From Actimicrobium sp034313845 (GTDB lineage: Bacteria; Pseudomonadota; Gammaproteobacteria; Burkholderiales; Burkholderiaceae_D), in the NCBI RefSeq assembly GCF_034313845.1, contig NZ_JAVIWN010000003.1: a stretch of DNA of 64,000 nucleotides; one strand, given 5' to 3'. Below, piece by piece: positions 34,816 to 42,441 of the stretch. The notes below the pieces were generated by a model. That model had not been told where the DNA came from. It worked only from the letters and a program-made list of their open reading frames with translations, and ran no database searches. Positions within the stretch are counted from its first letter, which is position 1. Every line of letters starts with the position of its first letter. A program made the translations under genes and the position numbers.

Positions 34816-36069
34816 ATGTCTAATGTCAAAATCCCGAATTCCGAGCCTCAGTTGGCTCCTGCTTCCACAACAGGAAGTACGGCATCAATTGCCATCCTCG
34901 CCGTGGCGGCATTCGTTATCGTTACCACCGAGTTCCTGATCATCGGACTGCTGCCTGCTCTCGCACGTGACCTTGGCATCTCTGTCACCACGGCGGGCCA
35001 GTTCGTTACCTTGTTCGCCATTGTGGTGATGGTGTGCGGGCCGTTCCTGACTGCCGCGCTGGCCAACATCGAGCGCAAGCGCTTGTTCATTGCGATCCTC
35101 GTGTTGTTTGCGTTCTCCAATGCCTTGGCGGCTGTCGCACCGAATGTCTGGGTGCTGGCCATCGCGCGTCTGCTGCCGGCGCTTGCACTGCCCGTGTTCT
35201 GGGGCACGGCGAGCGAAACGGCATCGCAAATCGCCGGTCCAGGCAAAGCTGGCAGTGCGGTGTCCAGGGTTTATCTGGGCATCTCTGCGGCGATGCTGTT
35301 CGGCATTCCGCTAGGTACGCTGGCGTCGGATGCCATCGGTTGGCGCGGAGCCTTTGCCTTGCTGGCGGGGTTGTCGCTGGTAATCGCTGTCCTGATGTTC
35401 CTGAGCATGCCGACGGTGCGCTCCTCACAACCTGCGAGCATGGCTGATCAGGCAAAGATTCTCAAAAGTCCATTTTTTCTGGCCAACGTCGGGCTGTCAA
35501 TACTGGTCTTTACCGCCATGTTCACCGGCTACACGTATCTGGCCGAGATGCTGGAAAAGTCCGCTGGCATCGCTTCGGCACAGGTTGGCTGGTGGCTGAT
35601 GGGTTTTGGTGCCGTAGGGTTGTTTGGTAACTGGCTCGGTGGTCTGTGGGTCGATAAAAAGCCGCTCGCCACCACTGCCATTTTCAGCGTGCTGCTGGCC
35701 GTCGGTATGGCTGCATCAATGGCGCTGGCCGGGAACAGTATCTGGTTTGCTATTGCTCTGGGTACATGGGGCATCGCCAATACGGCCCTTTATCCTATTT
35801 GCCAGATCCGCGTCATGAAAGCGGCTTCGAAGGCGCAGGCACTGGCAGGCACGATCAATGTCTCTGCTGCCAACGGCGGGATCGCGCTCGGTGCAGTACT
35901 CGGCGGACTCAGTATTGCAGCCTGGGGGACAGGCAGTGTCGGCTTTGTATCGGCTGCCATCGCGGTGCTGGCTGCGCTGGCCGCAGCGCTGGTCTCAAAA
36001 TTGGCACCGACGACGGCGTCATCCGGTCCTGCGAACAAGGTCCCGTCCGCTTCGCCTGCTCGCTCATAA
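34816..36069 (+). CDS. MFS transporter, AraJ/DHA1-like
   Basis: A 417-residue major facilitator with 12 predicted helices. A polar N-terminal tail of about 25 residues is followed by FLIIGLLPALARDLGISVTTAGQFV. The loop 2-3 motif appears as ANIERKRLF, and motif C lies in the fifth helix (FGIPLGTLASDAIGWRGAFALLAGLSL). It resembles the DHA1 drug and arabinose efflux group. It is divergent from the LysR gene and followed by a luciferase-like monooxygenase gene after 12 bp; the two probably form an operon under LysR control. The substrate is unknown. Confidence 0.9.
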   Translation: MSNVKIPNSEPQLAPASTTGSTASIAILAVAAFVIVTTEFLIIGLLPALARDLGISVTTAGQFVTLFAIVVMVCGPFLTAALANIERKRLFIAILVLFAFSNALAAVAPNVWVLAIARLLPALALPVFWGTASETASQIAGPGKAGSAVSRVYLGISAAMLFGIPLGTLASDAIGWRGAFALLAGLSLVIAVLMFLSMPTVRSSQPASMADQAKILKSPFFLANVGLSILVFTAMFTGYTYLAEMLEKSAGIASAQVGWWLMGFGAVGLFGNWLGGLWVDKKPLATTAIFSVLLAVGMAASMALAGNSIWFAIALGTWGIANTALYPICQIRVMKAASKAQALAGTINVSAANGGIALGAVLGGLSIAAWGTGSVGFVSAAIAVLAALAAALVSKLAPTTASSGPANKVPSASPARS

Positions 36070-36081
36070 GGAGTTTTCCTG

Positions 36082-37059
36082 ATGCTTCAACCATCGATAG
36101 GACCGATACCCGCAGAGCTCGTCAGTCATCCTGGATACCAGCGGGTATTCAGGCCAGGTCGACTGACATTTGGCTTCATCATGCCTCTGGAAGGCTATCC
36201 TGACTCGCCCTTTCCGACATTGGAAAATCATCAACGGCTGGCGCGGATGGCGGACGAGGCGGGATTTTCTGCCTTGTGGCTGCGCGATGTTCCGTTCTAC
36301 GATCCCAGCTTCGGCGACACCGGGCAGATGCTCGATCCGATGGTCTACCTGGGCTTCCTGGCCGCGCACACACGCCGGATTGCACTTGGCACGGCCGGGA
36401 TCATAGCGACACTGAGGGAGCCACTCATCGTCGCCAAACAAGCCGTGTCAGTCGACCAGTTGCTGGGCGGTCGCTTCCTGCTTGGCCTGTCCACCGGCGA
36501 CCGTGCGATCGAGTATCCGGCTTTCAATGCCAACTACGAAAACCGGAGCGAACGCTATCGCGAGGCCTTCAGTCTCATCAAAGTGGTCACCGAACAAGAC
36601 TTTCCTGGCGCGAAAACAACGCATTACGGGACGCTCGATGGTGCCATTGACCTGATCCCCAAACCGGTCGGAAAGCGCTTGCCGATGATTGTCGTCGGGC
36701 GTGCCCGGCAAGACATGGAGTGGATCGCCACGCACAGTGACGGATGGATCTGGCATCTCAGTGATTTCAAACGCCTGCCGCAGTTGATCGAACTGTGGCG
36801 TGCCAGTCATCAGGATCAATGGATCAAGCCGTATGGCTACGGCACCATGTTCGACCTGTCCGAAGACCCGCATGAGCCGCTGCGCATCATGGGCAACGGT
36901 GTTCGGGCTGGCCGTAATGCGCTCATTGAATTGTTTCACGAGCAGCAGCAGCAAGGTGTCAGCCACGTTGCGCTCAACCTGAAGCCGCTGCGCAGGCCGG
37001 CCCATGAAGCACTGGCCGAGTTGGCCGAATATGTGTTGCCACTGTTTCCGGCCGAGTAA
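36082..37059 (+). CDS. Luciferase-like monooxygenase (LLM class)
   Basis: A 325-residue flavin-dependent oxidoreductase of the bacterial luciferase superfamily, probably the TIGR03571 group. The fold blocks are RPGRLTFGFIMPLEGYP, DEAGFSALWLRDVPF, the long FLAAHTRRIALGTAGI strand-helix unit, and LLGGRFLLGLSTGDRAIEYPAFN. Such enzymes use reduced FMN or F420 and oxygen. The cofactor cannot be settled from the sequence, but FMN is likely in a betaproteobacterium. It is the second gene of the transporter-monooxygenase pair. The ATG has AAGGAG a few bases upstream. Confidence 0.88.
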   Translation: MLQPSIGPIPAELVSHPGYQRVFRPGRLTFGFIMPLEGYPDSPFPTLENHQRLARMADEAGFSALWLRDVPFYDPSFGDTGQMLDPMVYLGFLAAHTRRIALGTAGIIATLREPLIVAKQAVSVDQLLGGRFLLGLSTGDRAIEYPAFNANYENRSERYREAFSLIKVVTEQDFPGAKTTHYGTLDGAIDLIPKPVGKRLPMIVVGRARQDMEWIATHSDGWIWHLSDFKRLPQLIELWRASHQDQWIKPYGYGTMFDLSEDPHEPLRIMGNGVRAGRNALIELFHEQQQQGVSHVALNLKPLRRPAHEALAELAEYVLPLFPAE

Positions 37060-37203
37060 ATTTTTCATACCCGAGCTCCCATAAGCTCATCTCATGAACG
37101 CGCCACGCACTACCGCGAAGCACTGATTGCAGAAGTATTCCGGTTACTCGATACGCGGCTTGACCACATTGAAGCACGCATGAAAAATGCCGTTCAGTTT
37201 TAA
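37060..37203 (+). other. Gene remnant or frameshifted small ORF after the LLM gene
   Basis: In the frame of the LLM gene, the bases after its stop stay open to a stop at 37203 and encode a plausible peptide end (HYREALIAEVFRLLDTRLDH, then IEARMKNAVQF), but without a start codon. An ATG at 37094 in another frame reads MNAPRTTAKH and then stops. A one-base shift would join MNAP to HYREAL and give a small protein of about 35 residues. It may therefore be a broken small gene. I cannot name a family. Confidence 0.3.
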
Positions 37204-37219
37204 ACTGAACGGCATTTTT
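37183..37219. terminator. Bidirectional terminator between LLM and Lys/Ala-rich genes
   Basis: A perfect stem of about 17 bp centred at 37201 (TGCCGTTCAGTTT with its complement), flanked by A-runs on the left and T-runs on the right. It serves the rightward MFS-LLM transcript and the leftward Lys/Ala-rich gene. Confidence 0.9.
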
Positions 37220-37237
37220 TATTGTGCGACCGGCTGA

Positions 37238-37729
37238 TTATTTAACCGTTGCTGCTTTCACGTCAGCCTTGCCTTCGGCTTTCACTGCGGCGGTTTCTGC
37301 CTTGGCTTTCATCTTGTCTGCGCTGGCTTCGACTTTGACGTTGTTGGCTTTTTCGTCAGCGTTGATGCTGGTTTTTTCTGCTTTGACATCGGACTTTGCG
37401 GTGGTCATATCGGCCTTGGCTTCTGCCTTGGTCTTGTCGGCCGGAGCTGCGCTGGCGACATCATGTTTTGCTTCGGCTTTAGCTTTGGCAGATTTCGCAT
37501 GGGCCTTGGCTTTCTTGGCTTCGGCCTTGGTCACGGCCTTGTCGACGGAGGCATTTGCTTTGACATCGGTCTTGGCTTCTGCGGTAACGGCTTTGGTGTC
37601 GGCCTTGCTGGCGTTGGCTTCAGCCTTGACGACGGCTGGTGTGGCAGGAGCGGCGACCGGGGCAGGAGCTTGTGCAAAAACTGAGGTAGCGAACAGACCG
37701 GCGATGAGGGCAGCGATTAATTTGTTCAT
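37238..37729 (-). CDS. Exported Lys/Ala-rich low-complexity protein (copy 1)
   Basis: A 163-residue protein with a clear signal peptide (MNKLIAALIAGLFATSVFA, cleaved before QAPAP). The mature chain is almost wholly Ala, Lys, Asp, Glu, Val and Thr, in loose repeats such as KAEAK, KADVKAEK and AKSAKAKAEAK, and is basic overall. It should form long helices or stay disordered, like H1-type or LEA-type sequences. No domain can be named. It is about 80 percent identical by eye to the next gene upstream. The leftward gene ends next to the bidirectional terminator at 37183-37219. Confidence 0.75.
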   Translation of the reverse strand: MNKLIAALIAGLFATSVFAQAPAPVAAPATPAVVKAEANASKADTKAVTAEAKTDVKANASVDKAVTKAEAKKAKAHAKSAKAKAEAKHDVASAAPADKTKAEAKADMTTAKSDVKAEKTSINADEKANNVKVEASADKMKAKAETAAVKAEGKADVKAATVK

Positions 37730-37921
37730 GATATTTCCTTGGTAGAGTCAGTAGCCGGGATGGCTTGCAGTGCAGTCAATGACGGCAGTCAGTGCTCGTC
37801 GTTGACGCGGTTTTGTCTTGCTTTGTGAGCGGTTGTAACGACATCGAAGAAACGGATTTTTCAGTTTCGGCCAACAAACAAGACAGGTAGTACCTGCCTT
37901 ATTTGTTGTGGTGCCGACTGA

Positions 37922-38413
37922 TTATTTGACGGTTGCTGCTTTCACGTCAGCCTTGCCTTCGGCTTTGACCGTGGCGGTTTCTGACTTGGCTTTCGTCTTG
38001 TCTGCACCAGCTTCGACTTTGACCTTGTCGGCTTTTTCGTCAGCCTTGATGCCGGTTTTTTCTGCCTTGACATCGGCCTTCGCAGTGGTCATATCGGCCT
38101 TGGCTTCTGCCTTGGTCTTGTCTGCTGGAGCGGCACTGGCGACATCATGTTTTGCTTCGGCTTTAGCTTTGGCAGATTTCGCATGGGCCTTGGCTTTCTT
38201 GGCTTCGGCCTTGGTGACGGCCTTGTCAACGGAGGCGTCTGCTTTGACATCGGTCTTGGCTTCGGCGGTAACCGATTTGGTGTTTGCGCTGGAGGCTTTT
38301 GCTTCAGCCTTGACGACTGCCGGTGTGGCAGGTGCAGCGACCGGGGCAGGAGCTTGTGCAAAAACGGAAGTGGCAAACAGACCGGCGATGAGGGCAGCGA
38401 CTAATTTGTTCAT
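37922..38413 (-). CDS. Exported Lys/Ala-rich low-complexity protein (copy 2)
   Basis: A 163-residue paralogue of the neighbouring gene, offset by 684 bp, with the same signal peptide (Ile to Val at residue 5) and the same Lys/Ala-rich mature chain. The block from VTKAEAKKAKAHAKSAKAKA to DKTKAEAKADMTTAK is unchanged in both copies, whereas the C-terminal half differs at scattered residues. Both are preceded by AAGGAA ribosome sites and by similar upstream DNA, so the duplication includes the leader region. The role is unknown; a cell-envelope stress or DNA- or polyanion-binding function is conceivable but not shown. Confidence 0.75.
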   Translation of the reverse strand: MNKLVAALIAGLFATSVFAQAPAPVAAPATPAVVKAEAKASSANTKSVTAEAKTDVKADASVDKAVTKAEAKKAKAHAKSAKAKAEAKHDVASAAPADKTKAEAKADMTTAKADVKAEKTGIKADEKADKVKVEAGADKTKAKSETATVKAEGKADVKAATVK

Positions 38414-38548
38414 GGTATTTCCTTGGCAGAGTCAGCAGCCGGGATGGCTTGCAGTGCAGTCAATAACGCCACCCGGAGATCATCGTTGACCCGGTTTCGT
38501 CTTGCTTTGTGAGCGGTTGTAACGGTGCTCCTGCTGTGTGCGCAGCGT

Positions 38549-40369
38549 TCAGGTCAATGACGACGTTACCTTCAGCACTTCATCGGCGGTCGTGGTGCCG
38601 TCGATGATTTTCATCGCACCGGCAACTCGCAGCGGTTGCATGCCATCGCGGATGCTTTGCTGGCGCAGCGCATGGATGTCGCTTTCTGCCTTGATCAGTT
38701 TTGAAAATGGTTGCGACACCATCAGCAATTCGTAGAGTCCGGTGCGACCGCGAAAGCCCGTGTGACGGCATTCGGTGCAGCCCACCGGGCGATAGATCGC
38801 GGCGGGTTTCGGGATCGTGAAACCTTCGGTCAGGCTGGCCCAGACTTCATCCTGCAAGTGGCCATCGGGGGTCTTGCAGTCACTGCACAAGGTGCGCACC
38901 AGGCGCTGCGCCATGATGCCGATCAGCGTGCTTTCGAGCAGGTAGTACGGCACGCCCAGTTCGAGCAAGCGCATCACTGCCGATGGCGCGTCGTTGGTGT
39001 GCAGCGTTGATAGCACCAGATGCCCGGTGAGCGCGGCCTGGATGGCCATCTCGGCAGTTTCGAGGTCGCGGATTTCACCGACCATGATGATGTCGGGATC
39101 TTGCCGCATCAGCGCGCGCACGCCATCGGCGAAAGTCAGGTCGATGCCATGCTGGATCTGCATCTGGTTAAACGAGGGCTCGACCATTTCGATCGGGTCT
39201 TCGACGGTGCAGACATTGACCTCGGACGTCGCCAGCGCCTTGAGCGTCGTGTAGAGCGTCGTAGTCTTGCCCGAACCGGTCGGGCCGGTGACGAGAATGA
39301 TGCCATGTGCGCGCTTGGTCAGCGTATCCCAGCGTAGCGCATCGTCGGGCGGGAAGCCCAGCTCCGGCAAGGTCTTGACGACCACCTCCGGATCGAAAAT
39401 CCGCATCACCAGTTTTTCACCAAAGACGGTCGGCAGGGTCGATAGCCGCAGTTCGATTTCCTGGCCTTGCGGTGTGCGGGTCTTGATGCGGCCATCGAGC
39501 GGGCGACGTTTTTCGATGACGTCCATGCGACCCAGCAGCTTGATGCGTGCGGTCATCGCAATCATCACCGCCGCGGGTACCTGATAGACCTGATGCAGTA
39601 CGCCATCGATGCGAAAACGGATCGCGCTGAAGTCGCGCTTGGGTTCGAGATGGATGTCCGACGCACGCTGTTCAAACGCGTATTGCCACAGCCAGTCGAC
39701 GATGTTGATGATGTGCTGGTCGTTGGCATCGACCTGCCGGTTGCCTTGTCCGAGTTCGACCAGTTGCTCGAAATTGTGACGCGTGGCGATGTCCTGGCCG
39801 TTGAGCTTGTGGGCACCCTTGATCGATTTGGCGAGCGTGAAAAATTGCGCGGTGTATTGCGCAATGTCGAGCGGGCTGGCGATCACCAGGCGCACGCTGC
39901 GCCGGGTGATCTTGGCGATTTCGGCCAGCCAGTCGGTTGAAAACGGTTCCGCCGTGGCGACGATCAGTTCGGTCGCGGTTAGTTCAATCGGCAGGATATG
40001 AAAGCGTGCCGCGTAGCCGGCCGACATCACATCGGCGACTTTGGTGAAGTCGATTTTTAGCGGATCAATGCGATAGAACGGCAGGTTGACCTTGCCGGCC
40101 ATCCACTCGGTAAGCAGGTCCAGCGTCAGCAAGCGGTGCGGTGGCAGCGCCGAGGTCAGCTTCGATTGCGCTACCGCAGTCAGCGGATGCATGGTCAGCG
40201 TGGCGTTGCGCAGGATGCCCTGGGCGGCGGTGTAGCGCGCCTTGACATCGGCCTTGTTGACGATGCCGTCAGCGAGCAACCACGTGAACACTTGCTGCAG
40301 GTCGATGAACTTGCTGCTGGCCTGAGAGACGGGAGTCGGTTGGGCTGACTGCGCTGACTGAGCTGACAT
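38549..40369 (-). CDS. GspE/PilB-type secretion ATPase
   Basis: A 606-residue hexameric ATPase of the type II secretion/type IV pilus family. The N-terminal domain (about residues 90-170) resembles the MshE-N fold. The core carries Walker A GPTGSGKTTT with Lys368, an Asp box VEDPIE, Walker B QDPDIIMVGEIRD and the His box STLHTND. A zinc-type set of four Cys lies near the C-terminus (CSDCK and CTECR). No gsp or pil gene lies nearby, so this is a stand-alone copy. It might serve a distant pilus or secretion system. Confidence 0.88.
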   Translation of the reverse strand: MSAQSAQSAQPTPVSQASSKFIDLQQVFTWLLADGIVNKADVKARYTAAQGILRNATLTMHPLTAVAQSKLTSALPPHRLLTLDLLTEWMAGKVNLPFYRIDPLKIDFTKVADVMSAGYAARFHILPIELTATELIVATAEPFSTDWLAEIAKITRRSVRLVIASPLDIAQYTAQFFTLAKSIKGAHKLNGQDIATRHNFEQLVELGQGNRQVDANDQHIINIVDWLWQYAFEQRASDIHLEPKRDFSAIRFRIDGVLHQVYQVPAAVMIAMTARIKLLGRMDVIEKRRPLDGRIKTRTPQGQEIELRLSTLPTVFGEKLVMRIFDPEVVVKTLPELGFPPDDALRWDTLTKRAHGIILVTGPTGSGKTTTLYTTLKALATSEVNVCTVEDPIEMVEPSFNQMQIQHGIDLTFADGVRALMRQDPDIIMVGEIRDLETAEMAIQAALTGHLVLSTLHTNDAPSAVMRLLELGVPYYLLESTLIGIMAQRLVRTLCSDCKTPDGHLQDEVWASLTEGFTIPKPAAIYRPVGCTECRHTGFRGRTGLYELLMVSQPFSKLIKAESDIHALRQQSIRDGMQPLRVAGAMKIIDGTTTADEVLKVTSSLT

Positions 40370-40416
40370 GGCTGGTACGCTTTCGCTGAGCGGTGGACGA
40401 CGATTCGAAAAGTCTC

Positions 40417-41253
40417 TCAGAAGCAGTGTTCGGCAGCCGGGAAAGAGCCCTCCTTGACGGCCTTGATGTAGGCGCTGACGGCGGCGTCGATGCTGCTTTG
40501 TCCCTCCATGAAGTTTTTCACGAAGCGCGCCTTACGACCCGGAAACGCTCCCAGCATGTCATGCATGACCAGTACCTGACCAGAACAATCGGGTCCGGCA
40601 CCGATGCCGATGGTCGGCACCTCCAGTAGTGCTGTTGTTTCTTTGCCGAGCGCGGCTGGAATCGCTTCAAACAGGACGATGGCCGCCCCGGCCGCTTGCA
40701 ATGCCAGCGCATCGGACTTGAGCAAGTCGGCACTGGCAATGGACTTGCCTTGCACCTTGTAACCGCCAAGCTGATGCACCGATTGCGGTGTCAGACCCAG
40801 ATGCGCACAGACCGGTACGCCGCGCTCGGTCAGAAAACGCACGGTCTCGACCAGCCAGCTGCCGCCTTCGAGCTTGACGATCTGGGCACCGGCCTGCATC
40901 AGCAGGACCGCATTGGCATAGGCGCTTTCGGGTGTGGCGTAGCTGCCGAAGGGCAGGTCGGCCATCAGTAGCGCAGTATGGTTGCCGCGCGCGACACAGG
41001 CGGTGTGATAGACCATGTCGGCCACAGTGACCGGCAAGGTTGAATCGTGACCCTGGGTGACCATGCCAAGCGAGTCGCCGACCAGCATGATCTCGATGCC
41101 GCAGCGATCCATCAGGGCTGAAAAACTGGCGTCATAGCACGTCAGCATGGTGATTTTTTCGCCGGCCTGACGCAGCGCTGCCAGCGTATGAATGGTGACC
41201 GGCTTGTTGCGGCCGGCGCTCTGGTTTTCTTGCAGATATCCTGCCATCGTCAT
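40417..41253 (-). CDS. panB: Ketopantoate hydroxymethyltransferase
   Basis: A 278-residue enzyme that transfers a hydroxymethyl group from methylene-tetrahydrofolate to 2-oxoisovalerate, the first committed step of pantothenate synthesis. Blocks MLTCYDASFSALMDRCGIE, LVGDSLGMV, GSYATPESAYANAVLLMQAGA, VKLEGG and the C-terminal IGIGAGPDCSGQVLVMHD are all present. It overlaps the deoxynucleoside kinase gene by four bases (ATGA) and is the last gene of the hda-HAD-pcnB-folK-dgk-panB operon. No panC is beside it in this window. Confidence 0.95.
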   Translation of the reverse strand: MTMAGYLQENQSAGRNKPVTIHTLAALRQAGEKITMLTCYDASFSALMDRCGIEIMLVGDSLGMVTQGHDSTLPVTVADMVYHTACVARGNHTALLMADLPFGSYATPESAYANAVLLMQAGAQIVKLEGGSWLVETVRFLTERGVPVCAHLGLTPQSVHQLGGYKVQGKSIASADLLKSDALALQAAGAAIVLFEAIPAALGKETTALLEVPTIGIGAGPDCSGQVLVMHDMLGAFPGRKARFVKNFMEGQSSIDAAVSAYIKAVKEGSFPAAEHCF

Positions 41254-41891
41254 TCCCCGAGGTTGAAGAACTCGCGCTTGCCGCGCATGTTCCGGATGTG
41301 CATCACCAGCAGGTTGAAGTCTTCGTCGCGCTCGATCGGATTGAAGTGATCGGCATTGACGATCAACAGCGGCGCTGCATCATAGTGATAGAAAAAACGG
41401 CTGTAGCTTTCGCACACGCGCGTCAGATAGTTTTCCGAGATGCCGGCTTCGACCGTGACGCCGCGCTTGCGCACGCGTTCGATCAGCGTGGCCGGTTCGG
41501 CTTGCAGATAGATCACAAGATCCGGCACCGGTGCTTGCGGGTGCAGGTGGTCATACATTTGCTGGTACAGGTTGAGTTCGTCATCGCCCAGCGTCAGGCG
41601 GGCAAACAGCGGATCTTTGTCGATCAGAAAATCGGACACCAGCGACGCATTGAAAAAATCCGTTTGCGCCAGATCACGTAACTGGTTCATGCGCTGGAAC
41701 AGGAAGAACATCTGCGTCGGCAGCGCGTAGCGTTCGGCATCGCCGTAAAAGCGTTCCAGGAAAGGGTTCTCTTCGGGGCGCTCAAGCAGCAGTTGCGCAC
41801 CGAAATTTTCGCCGAGTTTTTGGGCCAAGGAGGATTTGCCGACGCCGATCGGACCTTCCACAACGATGTAATTGTATTTATCGAAATTCAT
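41250..41891 (-). CDS. Deoxynucleoside kinase (dAK/dGK type)
   Basis: A 213-residue deoxynucleoside kinase of the deoxyguanosine/deoxyadenosine kinase family, which phosphorylates deoxynucleosides for salvage. The P-loop is VVEGPIGVGKSSLAQKLGENFG. The lid-type block ERVRKRGVTVEAGISENYL and the catalytic Glu region ERPEENPFLERFY are also typical. Genes of this type commonly sit between folK and panB in betaproteobacteria, as here. The start at MNFDKYNYIVVEG fits the family; an in-frame GTG at 41912 overlaps folK and is less likely. Confidence 0.88.
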   Translation of the reverse strand: MNFDKYNYIVVEGPIGVGKSSLAQKLGENFGAQLLLERPEENPFLERFYGDAERYALPTQMFFLFQRMNQLRDLAQTDFFNASLVSDFLIDKDPLFARLTLGDDELNLYQQMYDHLHPQAPVPDLVIYLQAEPATLIERVRKRGVTVEAGISENYLTRVCESYSRFFYHYDAAPLLIVNADHFNPIERDEDFNLLVMHIRNMRGKREFFNLGE

Positions 41892-41895
41892 GATC

Positions 41896-42441
41896 TCAAG
41901 AAGAAAGTCCACCCATCACATCACCATCGGACAGCAGCCGCACGGGTTTGTCCATGCACGACCGCTGCACCATTTTTTGTATGACTTGCCCGGCGACGTC
42001 AGCGACGAACGTATGCGCCGGTCCGTAGCCGGGAATATCGATCAGCGCATCAAGCTGCAAGAGCGGGATCAGCGTAAACGCCCGTTGCGTCAGGCGCGGA
42101 TGCGGCACGGTCAGCGTCGTCGTTTGATGCTGTTCGCTGCCAAACAACAGCACGTCGAGATCGAGCGTGCGCGGCGCATTCGGAAAAGGCCGCTCCCGCC
42201 CGAACGCCAATTCGATCTGCTGCAAGTGCGCCAGCAAGTCCGGTGCGCTCAGGCGCGTGTCGAGTTGGGCGACGGCATTGACGAAATCGTCACCGGTCGC
42301 GTCGACCGGCGCACTGCGAAACAGGCTCGATTGCGCGCTCAGTCTGGTTTCAGGCAGCGCATCGATTGCCAGCAGCGCACGCTCCACCGTGTCGCGTGCG
42401 TCGCCCAGGTTGGCGCCCAGGCCAACATACGCAATGGTCAC
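41896..42441 (-). CDS. folK: HPPK, 2-amino-4-hydroxy-6-hydroxymethyldihydropteridine pyrophosphokinase
   Basis: A 181-residue pyrophosphokinase of folate synthesis. It has the N-terminal YVGLGANLGD motif, then LSAQSSLFRSAPV, the catalytic FGRERPFPNAPRTLDLDVLL, and PHPRLTQRAFTLIPLLQL. The length is slightly above the 160-residue norm because of a C-terminal extension. It overlaps pcnB by four bases and is followed five bases later by the deoxynucleoside kinase, so translation along the operon is coupled. Confidence 0.95.
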   Translation of the reverse strand: MTIAYVGLGANLGDARDTVERALLAIDALPETRLSAQSSLFRSAPVDATGDDFVNAVAQLDTRLSAPDLLAHLQQIELAFGRERPFPNAPRTLDLDVLLFGSEQHQTTTLTVPHPRLTQRAFTLIPLLQLDALIDIPGYGPAHTFVADVAGQVIQKMVQRSCMDKPVRLLSDGDVMGGLSS

